A stretch of 64,000 nucleotides of DNA, taken from assembly GCF_040054535.1 (NCBI RefSeq), contig NC_090782.1:25582001-25646000 (forward strand). Direction: 5' to 3'. This stretch comes from Antennarius striatus (Eukaryota; Chordata; Actinopteri; Lophiiformes; Antennariidae). The notes under the pieces are model-generated. The model had not been told where the DNA came from. It worked only from the letters and a program-made list of their open reading frames with translations, and ran no database searches. The position numbers were made by a program, and so were the translations under genes. Positions 37,112 to 51,164 of the stretch are shown here, one piece after another (position 1 is the stretch's first letter; every line of letters begins with the position of its first letter).

Positions 37112-38969
37112 ATCTGAACAATGACTGTTATGCATCTAGAGTGTAAACAAGGGTGTAAATAAAGAATAAGTTCACCATTTGTTCTTGAGTAGAATGGGAC
37201 TAGTTCAGAAAATAAAAAGTCAAAATCAGTTTTATTTTGTTTCCTGGGGCCAAACAGTTTTCTCTGTAATGTTCCCCTCAGTGGAACGTCGTTCTGATGA
37301 AAAACACTCACATGCAGCTGACTGAGTTCAGAGGGTTTCAGGAAAGACGTTGAACTCGTTGAACTGCTGTGAGAACAGAAATGCCAGCGGATAAACCGTC
37401 CCAACATGTGACTGGAAGTGGAGCTCCTAGAAAGTGCGATCAATAATCAATACAGTATTTATTACTTTAATACATCATTATTCATTTGTTTTCTCTGCAT
37501 CTTTTTAAATGTAAAATTTTCACCAGTGTACCTCATTTATTTTAATTATTGATGGATACGATCACTGATCAGGTATCTCTTTGGAGTCCAAATCAAAAAG
37601 CAACCACCAGATGGCAGCATAACATCAAACGATGAGATAAATGAAATGAAATGCCCTTCTATAATCCCATTTGGAAATTTGTTTTCACTTGTTTGTATAT
37701 CTTGAAACATACATATACATGTTTGAACTTTATTTCTAATAATGTGCCAATAATTGTAACAAGAACGCATTTTTCTGTAAAAAATGCCGTTTCCTCTCAG
37801 TTGGCAGCTGGATTCATTAATCTGAATTTGTGTCAGTGTACTTTGTGGTAAACAATTATTGCCTGCTTTTTACATGAGTTTAGCAGTCATGTATTTGCAG
37901 TAGTTTAGATTGAAGGAATAATTGATTTGTATGAGCTCCATGATGAGCATTGTGGATAACTCTTATGGCTCTTCTCTGGGACAGAAAGGGTTTAAAACTA
38001 CTTTTACAAACTCTGAACTATGATGAAGGTAGAGCACTAAGGGCTACGGCGGACTGGCACCGAGGCGACACACAAAGGGGAATATAAGGAGGACTAATGG
38101 CAGTGGTAGGACACAGGTGTGGGAGACACAATCAGAGAACAGGTGGACACAGGTGAGGATGGGTGGGGCAGACGGGAACAGGCAGAGACACATTAAAGTG
38201 TAATAAAGACAACCTGTCAGTCGGTGGCCTTTAAATTAAATTCCAGACCTTTGAATAAAGTTTTTCCTTCAAATTGGACCTAAAGGAAAACAGTTCTGTT
38301 TCCTTCATTGTGTGACTGTTCTGATCGCTTTTCATAGCACACAAATTAAGCTCTAATCCAAGGGGATTAAATCATTTCTAGGTGATCGTTTTATGAAGAC
38401 CATGTTGAATACATAAAAACAGGCTTCACTAAACAGTGATTCACACCCACCAATAGTCAATATTGATCTGACTCGTGTGAACGACTTCCTCTTTTGTCCC
38501 AGGGGCAGCTGGGAATTACCCTGACGATTGATGTGGTTTTATTCACTGCCTGGTCACTGAGCTATTCCAGCAGTCGTGACCTCCGACCCTGTTATGACTA
38601 TTTTGTTCATATTTCCAGGGTTAAGTTACTATAAACTACATTTAAATGGAAAAGTCATTTAAAGGCTGTCCTAATTATTACTTTTATTTTAATACTGTTG
38701 GGTCAAACTTCCTTCTAGAAGCATCTGATTTATGCAAAACATTTTTTTAAAAAGTTTTAAAAATAATAGGTTTTATTTAAAACTTTTCTAAGTGGTTCAG
38801 AGCTATAGGCTAAATTAACATCTGCATACATATTTAACCACCAACAGCTATCTTCATAAAAATCCATGTTTCAGGTCAGCATGAAATGAAAAATAATGAA
38901 AAATGATGATGCTAATCGAGCACTTTGGGTTTGTTATCATTTGAATCACCTGCCCCAGGAGCTACAATC

Positions 38970-39510
38970 TTCATCTCATTCAAAAATACCCACCCAACTC
39001 ATACCCAGTCAGGCCTGGATTGAAAATTTCCTGATGTCTCTTCAGAAACACCCAAAAATCACCACAAGCAAAAATGAAATATCCACTGTAGATACCAAAA
39101 CATGGCCAAAAACTTTCCCAGCATCTCATTCAAAACATCTTGTTTTGCAACAAACACAGCCAGAAACACTTAAACCACCATGAAGAAGAATAAAATCTCC
39201 ACTGTAGTTGCTGAAGCATGCTCGGAAACTCTCCTGATATCTCATTAACATTTGTGTTTTCTTTTCCCTGATAAATGCTCCCAGAAATTCCCCTGACAAC
39301 TTATTAAAATATCCTTCTAAGCCAAGACAAATATGGAAACGTTCCTGAACTCTGTCTGAAAACACCCACTTTAACTGCCACCAACCAATCCAAAGACTCC
39401 ACAGAAGTTACCACAGCATTTCCATAATCCTTTCTGGCATCTTGTTCAGAATATTTTTTTATTTTGCCACAAACGCACCTGGAAACTTTCATGAGAACTC
39501 GTTCAGAAGA
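38970..39510. repeat. degenerate tandem repeat with ATCTCATTCAAAA-like anchor
   Basis: Variants of ATCTCATTCAAAA followed by CCAC/GGAAACTTTCCTG words recur near 38976, 39034, 39121, 39238, 39297, 39354, 39438 and 39494. Many spacings are about 57-59 bp. Divergence is high. Confidence 0.45.
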
Positions 39511-41087
39511 TTCTCTTAGGTCGCCATGAACGTCACCAGAAACCTTTAGAAAACCGTTGGTTTAAACGGAGCAAGCAAAGCTAACGCTTCCCCCGTTTGC
39601 AAAAATACGGTCATAAACAGGATTGGAAACTTTCCCGGTATGTCCCAAACTTTAATGTCTTCAGTAAATCCAGTATTACAGATGGTCATTGCTATGCTTG
39701 GATCTAGATAAAAATATGGAGGGGTTACTATGGCGAGGGAGGCAGCGGGAGTTCTTCACATGCATCAGGTGGATGGAGCAGCTGTTGTGCACCTGACACC
39801 AGCTCCACTCTATGCTGATGACATCTGAATACACAAAGGAGGCCATCAGCCACACTGTGGTCTGCGCCCGCTGGTGAAGCTCACTCCACCAAAGTAATCA
39901 TACTGAAAATTAACATTTTAATGACAATTACCAGCGCTGTGGCTGCAACCGATGCCATTGTTACCCAACCAGCGATGGAGCACCGAAGCAGCTTTTCTCT
40001 CATTTATTACCTCAAGCTGATGACTCGTGCAAACAGTTGCTGAGATCATTCTAAGCTTTATTGCCCGTCCTATTACGTTAACGCCAACAAATTGTGTCTT
40101 TGTGCTTCCTGTTTGCTAGAAAGCTGGTTGTGGCTCTCTCTCCACGAGGGCCGCCGGCTCCCAACAGACAGATGCTGGCATTGTCTCAGGTCTTTATGGC
40201 CGAGCGGTTCCCTAGGTGATAAACACTCTGCTCTGCACAACACTGGCTACAGGATGCAATATAATAGAAAGCAAATAGTGTATATCAGTATTTGGGTGAG
40301 TGGGTACATTCAGAGCTGAGCTCATGTCAACAGCTGCTGCGTGCACCTCACTGGAGTACGGCTGGTTGGATCGGAGCAGTGAAAACCTGATGATTGTGGG
40401 TCCACATGTTTTATTAGGATAAAAAGAAATGTCTTTAAAACACCTGCAGGACAAGATACAAATTGATCAACTTGTGGCAATGCACACTGGGTAACAAAGG
40501 GTTCGAGGGCCCCAACTTCTGCAGATGCATTGAAAGGTTACCCATGGTGGCTCCGCTTTGCAACCTGCAGGGGCCAAACAACACAGGAGGAGGACTCATC
40601 TGGGTCGGAGGTGCTGTGGCTGCTTCAGCTGGTTTCAACACCGCAGCTACACATCAGAACTGAATCATTGTTTTTTTAGGGGTGTGCACAAAATAAATTC
40701 CAAATTTCTGAAATTCCAAATTGTAAGTTTTTATTATTCATACGTCACAAAAGTAAACAAACCACATTGTATGATTACAGGGACATTTTGTTCAGTTTAT
40801 TATTTTCCTATTTCCTGTTTTTGAAGGTGAATTTCATGTGAACGTGATTATTTTGTAATTTTTTTCTCATTCTGAATTTGTTCCTAATAACAGTTTTTGC
40901 TGACAGAAAAAAAAAGCCTGGTAAATATGGAAACATGATGAAACGTCAAGCATAGTTTAAAATGTTTGTGTTCTGTTTTCTTACGGTGGCCCAGCGTGTT
41001 CAGAATATGGCGCTCCAAAGGTTGTGGATCTCTAAATCATTTTCTAACCAAGTGTTTCAGGAATGACATGTTTTTTACTTTCACACT

Positions 41088-41093
41088 TTATTT
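41088..41093 (-). promoter_or_regulatory. candidate polyadenylation signal of rgs16
   Basis: AATAAA on the minus strand about 440 bp after the rgs16 stop codon. Other A-rich candidates are nearby. Confidence 0.3.
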
Positions 41094-41534
41094 TTCAAAT
41101 AGTTCTTTGTTGGAATGTAAAAACACAACATTGATATAAATATTATAAATTAAATTGCACGTATTTTTTCAATCACGACAAACAAATAAAAAAAATAAAT
41201 ACAAAATCAGACATGCGTGTCGACACACGGGGCTTTGAACACGTCACAGAGAGACAGGTTTGCCTCACGACAAACAAAAGCTTTGTCGCGTCTGTCGCCG
41301 TCCTGGTCGTCACGCTTTGCTGTCCACACTTCATCTGTAATCACAAGAGGCGTCGGCTTCTCCTCCATCTTCCATTTCCGTTCAGTCTTTACCCATCAGC
41401 CTTTGCTGTCACGACGGTCTGTGTGTGTGGAACCAGCATCCAGCTTCATGATGCAGCGCGTCCGTCACGCCTCTCATGCCCGTCCAACCCTTCAGGTGGC
41501 CGCTAACGGTTCCCCGCCGGTCAGCAGACACATC

Positions 41535-42576
41535 TCACACCTTCTTCTCCTGGGGCTGATCGGCGGTCTGGGCCACGGGTTTGGCTTGGACCACCAGGGC
41601 CCTGTAGGCTGGGGAGCGGAGGAAGCGGGGGTAGCAGTCTTTAGCCATGAGCATGTAGATCTTGTGCTGAGCCAGATCGAAGCAGGACGGCGACGGCTCC
41701 AGCATGTTGGCTTTGGTGAAGTCACGAGTTTCATGATCGATGTTAATCTGCACAGGGGACGGCGAAGAGAGACAGCGTTAGTCGATGGAGTCAAACCGAC
41801 GCGAGGCTGACGATGTGACTGTTGATGCCTCACCTCACGGGGAGCGTCGCTGCTGATGAATTCATCGAATATCTTCTGGGCTTTGGCCGGTATCTTGGAG
41901 GGAGACTTGGTGCACCTGTAATCTTCACATGCAAAGTAAAACGCGATGTTTTCCTCGCTGAACTCCGACACCAGGAAGGAGGTGAAGGCACACAGTCCGT
42001 CTGAGGAGAAAGGGAGGCAAGGCGGTTAGATAATGGTCATCTACGTGCATCTGCAGGATGTTTGGTTTTGTGTAAAGAGAAATTGCACTCCTTTCCCCTG
42101 GAGGTATTTACTTACATTTGCTGGACAGGAGCTTTTCAAATGACTGTTTCCACCTGAGGCATTCCTCCAGGGTTGGTCTAAAAATAGCAGAAAGATTAGA
42201 TTTGACCCAGTCTTCAAATCAAGCACAGAGAGGACAGTAACAGCACAAAGACTTGGTCCTAACAGGACCTGATTCTTACTTGTTTTGCCTTTTTTTGCAG
42301 CCGGATAAATTCCAGTTGGGCTTTTGCAAAATGCTTCCCAGCCTTGCTTTCAGCACCTTGGCCCTGCGACAAATAGAACATAGGTTAGATGCGTTTTTGC
42401 GTGCTGAAAAGATGCAACGGTGCAGTGCAACAGTCGCATCAGTCCATTGTGGGTGCAGTCTAAATATAGCACAGCACAGACATACTGCAATCCAAATGCC
42501 CACACATCAGCCAGGCCAGCGTCTTTAGATACCTTTCCAAGCAGCAGGTGGGCAGCGAGGCCAGTCCTTTACACAT
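41535..42576 (-). CDS. rgs16: regulator of G-protein signalling 16, 5 exons, 189 aa
   Basis: Minus-strand exons are 42576-42533, 42363-42280, 42177-42116, 42000-41834 and 41747-41535. All are GT-AG and in phase (44, 84, 62, 167, 213 bp). It begins MCKGLASLPTCCLER, followed by a basic amphipathic segment (AKVLKARLGSILQKPN). The RGS box covers about residues 55-168: [59 protein letters not shown] and SPAYR are RGS16-like, and it lies next to rgs8 in the same orientation, as in mammals. The tail is rich in Gln, Ala and Lys. Oddity: FYFACED replaces the near-universal FW-ACE motif. The whole gene is only about 1 kb. Expected role: GAP for Gi/Gq alpha. Some segments (ANMLEPS-SCFD) also resemble RGS4. 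Confidence 0.86.
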
Positions 42577-42668
42577 AGCAGCAGGTCGGAGGTGACGCGG
42601 GGGGAGACGCCGTAAATATCCTCAATGAAGCTCAGATTTGTGTATCTGAGCAGCGCCGGAGCAGAGCC

Positions 42669-42674
42669 TTTATA
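42669..42674 (-). promoter_or_regulatory. TATA box of rgs16
   Basis: TATAAA on the minus strand, 98 bp upstream of the rgs16 ATG. Confidence 0.65.
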
Positions 42675-45493
42675 GTCCATCCTCTCCAGCCTCTGACGTG
42701 TCATCAGACCTCTCAGCCAATCACAGGACAGAGAGACTCGGGGAAAGAGAGAGAGGGAGAAGGAGAAGGAGGGTGGGAGAGGATGATGATGATGATGTCA
42801 GAAAACAGAGGAGGAAAAGCGAGGACGGGGCTGGGAAATTACTGCAAAATGATAGATGAGCTGATAGTCGACACTGTTTTTCTAACAGAACCATTAATGA
42901 CTTGTTTTCATCGGCCTTTCATTTCACAACCACAGAAGAAGAAAACGTTCATACATGCATAAGTCACGATTTCACACACCCATGTCTTACATTTGGTATT
43001 TTTGTGTCAGAAATGACGTCTTGGTGGGGGCCAAAGGGGTAACCTGACTTCATGATTCATGAACCTGACAAAAGCCTTCCTTCCAAGGAATTGTGGGAAG
43101 TAGACATGGTGTCCACGCCACCTGTCCCAGCTCTGCTCCAGTAATATAGTTTTACAGCTGACTTCTCGACACAGTGAGAAAGGTGGGATTTCCCGTTTGG
43201 CGTGCTTCGACTGGCTTATCTTGGATTTGTTGGTGGTGTAGTTCTGACTCTAGGGATGTGAAGTAATCTGAGGCACGGCTGCAGAGAGGACGACTGCTTT
43301 GACTCCCCAACCAGAGACAATGCAGGAATTAGAGCTGCAGTGCTAATTCCTCAATGACAATAAAGACTTTGTTTTTCCGTTGCATAAACCCCCCCACCCC
43401 CAGGTTTTTCAAAGAACTGAGACCTTAAGAGTTTGCGTGACTGATGAGATTAGATCTCAATGAGGCGGTTTAGCACCGCAGGAAAAGAGCACTCTGGCAA
43501 GGGAAAGCAGGTCTGCAAATATGAAATATGAAGACTGAATCAGTGAGGAGACAGAGCTTTTATTGTGATGTCTGGGTTGAGAATGAAGCCAAATCAGGTT
43601 AAAAATAGTTTGGGGCACCAGGTCCTCACCAGGTCAGGGTGGGCTCATGTCATCGCCTGACAGGTGACACAGAAAGTAGTCCCACTGTCACAGGTTTGGA
43701 CCCGAAAGTTTTTATGAACCCAAAAGGGACATTTTTGTTGTTTTTACGTGTTTCTCTCCCAATAAATCAGTCAGTTAAAAAGCTAAATATGTTAAATTTT
43801 GCCAGTAATTTCCTTAAATCTTTATTTTCTAAATTCCTTAATGCCTGTCATTGGAAGTGTATAGAATATCAGATTTTCACTGTGTACACATACCTGTTAT
43901 GGTCAAAAATATTTTTCATATTATAAAGTATATATATAATGTATACAATGGGCCTGTATACAATATGTGTGTGCTTTGACATATACTGTATACTGTATAT
44001 GCATGTACAAAAGTAGAGTATAAAGATAATTTCCCCATTGTGTGGATAAAGTGGATTTATTCTTTAAACTTGATATTATATGACTATATACAATAATGCT
44101 GACGTTTTATAATGAAGCATGATCTTCATTGTCTGCAGCAAGACAATGACCCCAAAATCACCCCACGACCCAGACACAGACCCACTGTCTGTGTTCACAC
44201 ACCTGCAAAAACATTCATCCAAGAGTTGGAATATCTTTATCAGAAGTATTAAACTGAGCACTAACTTGGAAATATTCCCAGAGGATTGATTAATAGTTTT
44301 AATACAAGCAGAACCCAAAACCAGGCAGTCAGGAGAGCAGACAGGGAGAAATCACACAGTAATCTGAGACTCCTGGAGTGAAGGACGAGTCTCTACGGTG
44401 TGAACCTGAACTGAGGTGTGAGCAGATCTTTAGTAGGCGGAGCCTGATTGCAGATGGGATGCAGGTGCTGCAGCCACACAGGTGTCAGGAGACTGATTGG
44501 ATGGAGGTCACTGAGGACAGGAGGAAACCTGGAACTGGTTCCGTGACTCAAAAGAGAAAAACTGCACGACATGAATCTAAGATTCTGGGTCAATCCAAAG
44601 ATTTCAACTGACAACGGCTTTAAAAAATAATTTCAAGATCAGTTTGGGCTTCAAACCTTTACAGAGTCGTGTGATGTTTGGGGAGTGTGTGGCTGTGTGG
44701 TGGGATCTACCGTCCACCTGTTGCTTTTGTTTTTTTCAGTCAGAAAACAAAAGGATTTTAATGAGCAGATCCAATAAAGAAGAATCAGGAGTAAATGAGG
44801 TTTGGTTAAACGCTGTGATTTAGGTAAATCTCATTACGCAGCTTAAACACAACAGAGCGACCTGTTCCGACTCCAGACAGGTGACCTTTTATACACAACA
44901 CAGTATTTCTAAATAACAGCTCAGGAAGAGACGAGCCATAAAGGCTGGACTGGACGGAGGAAGCCTGAGGCTCAACAGGAAGTTGTGTGGCGTGTACCGA
45001 GTCAGCGCCACGCCGGCGAGGCTGAGTCAGCGCCGTGGAGTGGAAGCTCTCAGCTGGGAGCGACACGGCTGCACGGAGGTCGCCCGACCCACCCCAACCC
45101 GCCTCGCCGTGCTGTGGAGGATTTAATTACCAGCAATTCATTGAGAGAACTGAGGTTTGTGTCTGCAGCCTGGGGGAGCCCGATCAGCCCCCCACCCACT
45201 CAGAATGTGATGTCACTGTACAGCAACAACGACCAAGGACAAACGGAAACCAGGAAATAAAAGAGCATGAGTACATAACTGTCCTTGAGGCTCGTCATGA
45301 GCCCCCCGCCCCCCCAGCTGTGTGGTGAACACTGAATGCTCATCACTTTGTGATGGAGAGTTCAGTTCTTCACATTGTCTTAAATGCACCAAAGCACATA
45401 ACAGAAGACCGAGTCTTTGACATGAGTCTGAATGACCTCCATGGGTTCACGTCTTTGAGCTCATCTTCTCTCTGATTGGAGAACGGCTCAGGC

Positions 45494-45574
45494 CGGGTCA
45501 GGACGCCGCCAGGTCAGGACGCCACCAGGTCAGGACGCCGCCAGGTCAGGACGCCGCCAGGTCAGGACGCCGCC
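45494..45574. repeat. 16-bp tandem repeat (AGGTCAGGACGCCGCC), 5 copies
   Basis: Five near-perfect units with one G-to-A variant. Each unit carries an AGGTCA half-site and a CpG-rich tail. Confidence 0.9.
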
Positions 45575-48201
45575 ATCTCAGGACTTGCGTTCCACTTTCT
45601 GCTTCGAGTTCACACCTTTTACCTCACGCTGCCTTAAAAAGCTCTTTTCGGCTCAGGCGTTCCATCTCCACCTTTCTGGTTTCACATGAGTCCAGCTGGG
45701 ATGAAGGAGGCCTCCTCTTCATCGCAGCGTGTCCGTCCCCACTTCACCCTCATCGGGGCTTGGCTGTGGAGATGAGACGGCCGCACTGGGATCATCCTCT
45801 CCTCAGGGGATGTTAATATCTGAAATGACAATAAATCAGGTGAAGCCTCAGGTTCACCCCTCAGCAGGTCGTGGAGACAGAATCAGAACATCAGGATTAA
45901 ATCCATCTCATTGGTTGAAAAACTCCAAAAAGAAATGGAAAATTCAACATCTTCCGTTCAGGAGAAAACAAATCAAGACTTCCTGTAAAATTAAAAGCCC
46001 CTCAGCATTTCAATGAACTGCCCCAGTCCTCCTAAGAAGGTTTTCTTGTGTATTTTGTATTGTATTTTAATGAATTAGAGTTAAAATAGGGTTTGCCTTT
46101 GAGCAAATAGTTCCAAACAACAACAACAAAGTGGTTGTGGTGGTACTGATGCTCTTCTGGGGGGGTATTCATCCCTCACGCCATTGCTTCCCCATGAAGC
46201 GTTAACCGCCCGTCGCAAATCACCCCAACAATACGGAACACACACATCATATCGCAGGAGCGACAGAGAGCAGCTGCTCCGATGACACACTCCAAGCTAA
46301 CTGAACAACTGGTCTCAGGTTTGGACCAATCGCTGCAGGCCGTAAAGCTAAATGGACACAAATTGGGAACGTTTCCCAGCACACTGGTTCCAGTAACATC
46401 CCTGCACTCGCGTCTCGTTTCCGGTCACGGTCTGCCTATTTTGGACGAGATAAAATAAAATCTCATCTCAGGTCAATGCCACAGGTGGTGTCTGGGATGT
46501 TTCCCGGCACTACATCAACCTGTTTGTTTGTCAGGGGGTTTTTTTTTGGTAAAAGTCCTTCAAACCGGTGACTCAGTAGAGCAGAGGCTGAAATGACACT
46601 GAAATGAACGGAAACGCTCAGACTGATATGAATACTGGGATATTTGCTGTCTTTGAGTCTGGAGAAGATCATTTTTGGATGGTTCTATGCTTTTGCGAAA
46701 GCGAAAATGTACCCCCCCCACACCACAGGTGAGGTTGACACTCAGCCTATCTTTCATCACGTCCTTTGGATTTATGGCTGGTTGACCTTCAGCTGAACTA
46801 CAAACCCAAAGCAAACGAGGATCCACGGCTATCAGGTGCACAGGTATGATCCTGGTGTCTATAGACAGGAAAGACCAACACGGGTGTCATAAAGCTATTT
46901 CTGACCTGCTCTCATTAAACAAATGATACAGCAGGATGGAACATAGCACTGACTTGACTCAGCGTCTCCTTGACAACAACCACAGAAAATTGGATAGAAA
47001 TACCAGAGTGTCAGCTACAAAGGTTTTAGTAGAAGAAACACAAGACTAACCTCACATTTTGTGTTGATAATGACAGTTTGGGGCTGATGTCTGGCTTTGA
47101 GCCGAGGAGGCGTCGTGGTCGGGCTGACGTGTTCTAAATGGGTCAGTCTTTGTGGTCCTGTTTTGTCTCGTGGGGGTCTGACGGCGAGCATTCAGGACCC
47201 TCAGGACCCTCATCTGTCCGACCAGGGGACTACCGGGGGCACAACCAGATGCTCACTGTGGCCTTCAACTATAACCACTGGAATGACTCTCTTGGGGCTA
47301 TTTAAGGAAAGGTCAGCCGAGTCCGCATTATGCAAACATGTTGTAAGATTTAAAGTGTTAACCCGTGACATCATTGGCGGTTTTCATTGCTGGTTATCAT
47401 GGCTGCAGTGTTCTCTGTGAGTTTACCCTCTGTTGTTTCTCTGTTGATTCAGACGTCCAACTGTGAATGGAGGGATTGTAGTAAGCGCCACCGGTGCAGG
47501 ACGCAATCATAGCCGGCCTCAGGCACTTGTCACGCAAGCATTAGTCAGGTGTGGACTATGCAAACAGCGCCAGGTGGTAGCGCTGGTTTAACAACATGAC
47601 TAACAGCGTCTGACCAGCCAAGAACCAGCAGACCACATACCTCTGCCAAGGTCAAACAATCCTCCATATATCTGTCTGGCTTTCCTCAAATGGGCAACGA
47701 AGGTTGGAGGAAATCACATCAGGTGCTTTTGCGTAATTCGGAAAATGAAAAAAGATCTTGCAACGTTGAGGAGGAAGTCCTTTTATTTGCACAGAAATCT
47801 AATCTAATTCTAGGTTGATGCTTTCCTGTAGTTGGGGAGATGTTAAAAATAAATTAATGTCTGATGTTAAAGAAAGTGTAATCAAAACTTCCAAATCTGC
47901 TTCTCCAGCCGGAGCTGCACAAAACATCCAGCGGGAATTTACCGACTAGTTTTGTGTTCCTCTGACAAAACAACAGAGTCAATAACGGGACAGCGTCTCT
48001 CAAACAGGCGCATAAATTAAAACTCATCACTGTTTTCTCTGGTGGTCTATTCTAATACAATAATGACGCTGGATCAAATTATTTAGCTTCTGAAGCTAAC
48101 AAAGTGCTGTTAGCTAGAAGTCTAGAAGGGTTCCCGTTCCTACAATAATCTAATGGATTATCATATGCAGCTGCAAAAATCATCTCCATATTTCAAGCAA
48201 G

Positions 48202-48573
48202 TACAGTAATCCCTCGTTACCCGCGGTTAATGCATTCCAGGAACTACCCGCGAAATACAAAATTCCGAGATACAGCGACAAACTATTTATTTTATTATTA
48301 ACGATAATTTAAACGTTTCTGAACCCTCCCATCCTGATATTAAACCACCTTCTATCTGTGTTACCTTTAAAACACTCTGACAGACTGTTTAAAGCACTTT
48401 TATGTGTTTCTTTAACACACGGAAGCGCTGCGTTCCGTGAGTCTCTGAATGTAGCGCACTTTCAGATGCTGTCAGCCAATAGCACGCGTGTACAGTATCA
48501 TGTGACTGTAGTGAAGCCGCGCAACTCGAAGCTTGAACAAGCGAAGGATTTCTACATTTAATCCATACTGTAT
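48202..48573 (-). mobile_element. full-length MITE of family M1, inverted
   Basis: Begins TACAGTAATCCCTCGTTAC and ends ...CATACTGTA. The interior matches the reverse complement of 36745-37111, including CAGCCAATAGCACGCGTGTAC and ATATTAAACCACCTTCTATC. Confidence 0.75.
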
Positions 48574-49017
48574 TTTCATTTTGGACTTTTAAACTCTCTA
48601 TTCATATAGGAGAGGAGCTGGAACAAATTCTCAGTTATGAATAAACTGTTATCTCCCTCCAGAGGTAAATGTCGGGGCTTCATAGTGGATCCTTTTTCTG
48701 CTGCGGTGGCGGAGCTGTGAAGCATCGGCTTCAGACAACAACAGGGCTGATATTTGACTCTTGTCAACATCACAAACACACCTTGAATGCACCCGCTGCC
48801 GTGGAGATCACCACAAACAGTCAGTAGAGTCAACACCAGAGCAGCAGGGCCTGTTGTTCTGCTGCTGTAGAACAGGAAGAACCCCCGCCAGGACCCGAGG
48901 CTCCTGTCAAAGACAGTCCTGTTCAGACGCTACGCTAACACACCTGGACGCTCTGCTGACAACCTTTCACCTCGTTACATAACCACCAATGGGGGGCTCC
49001 TGCTGATCGACCTCACA

Positions 49018-49245
49018 CTAGTATTAGTAGAACAGCTATTACTACTAGTAGTAATAGTTGTAGTATTAGCAGTGATAGTAGTAGTTGTAATAGTAATAGT
49101 CGTAACAGTGATAGTAGTCATAGCAATATGAATTGTATTAATAGTTATACTAGTCATAGTAGTAATAGTAGAATTGTAGTAGTAGTAACATTAATAGTAT
49201 TAATAGTAATAGTAGTCATAATAGTAGTAGTTGTGGTATTTTTGT
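49018..49245. repeat. imperfect trinucleotide (TAG/AGT)n region
   Basis: Degenerate AGTAGTAATAGT-type repeats over about 230 bp. Confidence 0.85.
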
Positions 49246-49323
49246 TAGTTATGTGAGACTGGATAGGAAACATTCTGTTCTCCAACTTTGGACACAAACT
49301 TGTTTGTTGTTGTCATTCTACCA

Positions 49324-49437
<114 letters not shown>

Positions 49438-51164
49438 GTTGTTTTTCTCAGAGCTGGACAGGATGATCAACTGTCCTGCTCATCCTCGCAGTGATCCATA
49501 GTCACGGCAGCGCGGCATCATGGGTAGTGTGTTTACTATTGATCGGGGGCAGAAGTGCAGCCAGATGGAGGCAGAAGACGGATGCAGGAGAGAATAAATG
49601 TGATCATGACTCACGTGAGCTGCTGTTGGTTAAAAACAGGAAGTGTGTCTGTCTGTGTGAATAAAGTTGTGCTTTTGAAGCCGTTGTGTAACAGCTGCAG
49701 CTCAACGCTGCTGCTTAGTTACATTCGTAACCCTGATGCTCTGGTGCAGGCCTGATGCTCAGCTGGCCGTCTGGCCCACATCGGCCCGTGTTGTGTCTGC
49801 TGAGCCACGCTGCCCCAAATCCAGGCAGCCCCCCAGTCCCAAGTGACCCCCACCGACATCGGAGAAGCTAATGGACATCTAATGTGTGGGACGCCATGTG
49901 AACATCCAGCTGAACCGCGTCCCAGATTCTACAAGGCAGCGGTCATCGTCTTTGGAGCAGCGCTGCTGCTCAACATCCATGAATATTTAATTTCTCTGTT
50001 AGATTTTCGTTCCTGAATCGCTGCTGTTAAATAAACTCCTGAGCTTCTCAACTAGGATGTGACAGGAATAAGTTTTAGATGTCAATACATTTTAATTAAG
50101 AAAGCAATAAGCGAGTATCTGCTAATTTTCTGTTGAATACGCAAAAGAGGAAATGTCATTAGCCAAAATCCAGTTTAAAAAAAACAACTTTAATGTAATC
50201 CAGGCTGTTACACTATGGGTGCTTGGAGTGGCCAAAAAAGGTGACAGCTCATATCATCGCATTTAATTTCTCTTAAAGTGGTCAAAAACTACAGTAACAG
50301 AAAAGAGTTTTAAATAATATTTATTATATAAAACAACCTTTACTTTCGAGTCCTTTAAGCGAAAGTATTTTTGTAATAAAACATAAACCCCAACTGAATT
50401 AGTTCTGAAGTTGATGGTGAGTCACACCTGTATCCAGGACTGGGTTTTCATTATTCTGGGGCACGTTTTTATTTTTGTCTGGTTTTATTGCTATTACAAA
50501 ATGACATTGGAATATGGGTTAATCCGTCTGATGGGTGGATGAAAAGCTTTTTATATCTCTAATACCATTTTTTAGCATTAGCAGATTGAAATAATACAGT
50601 GCACAGAAATAGATGCAGATTGAGTTTTAATCGCAGACTAGTAGGGGAGGGGTAGCATACAGCCTACAGGTGATATCTGACCCGTGCAGCACACATGCAA
50701 TAAAGAAAGTGTCCAAAATGTTGAGGTAAGGAGTGCCGATGCCGAGGGAACACATTGCAAACACATCACATTAGTCACATTTTCTAGCATATCACTATTT
50801 TTGCAGTCATTTTCATAACATTCTGCACAAGTGAGTAAATACTGCATTACACCAAAACTAACCTTTAATATCTACACAGTGTGTTGCTCATTTTCAGATC
50901 AGTTTTGGCAGATTTGCAGAAAAACATCATAATAAAGAACTAATTATGAATTATAATGCACATTTTTGGTTGTGTAATCTGGTGCATTTAGGGAGATTTT
51001 TGTTTCGTCACAGACAACACCTACATAAAATGAGGCATTTTGTTAAACTTTCGATCATGAGGTTCAGTGAGACTAGTAGTTCAGTGGGAGTACGTAATAG
51101 AAGAGGTGTTAATGGTAATCGTTATCAATCATGATCGGGTCCTTATTTCCAGCCACCGTTATAC

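Larger units (their letters stand above)
29735..41080. other. gene-free region between rgs5 and rgs16
   Basis: No exon was recognised on either strand. It holds MITEs at 31174-31342 and 36745-37111, an R1 repeat at 35240-35430, a (GT)n tract at 36162-36188, several poly-G runs of about 10-13 (near 35477 and 36380), and a degenerate repeat at about 38970-39510. Regulatory DNA for the RGS genes may lie here, but the sequence alone does not show it. Confidence 0.4.

Noticed and set aside
40195-40280. GGCCGAGCGGTT, an A-box-like tRNA motif
   Set aside because: No matching B box, anticodon arm or acceptor pairing at tRNA spacing. At most a tRNA-derived fragment.
41217-41810. Long plus-strand open frame (197 codons) over rgs16
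   Set aside because: It is antisense to the rgs16 last exon and intron, which have full splice and domain support. The plus-frame protein has no family features.
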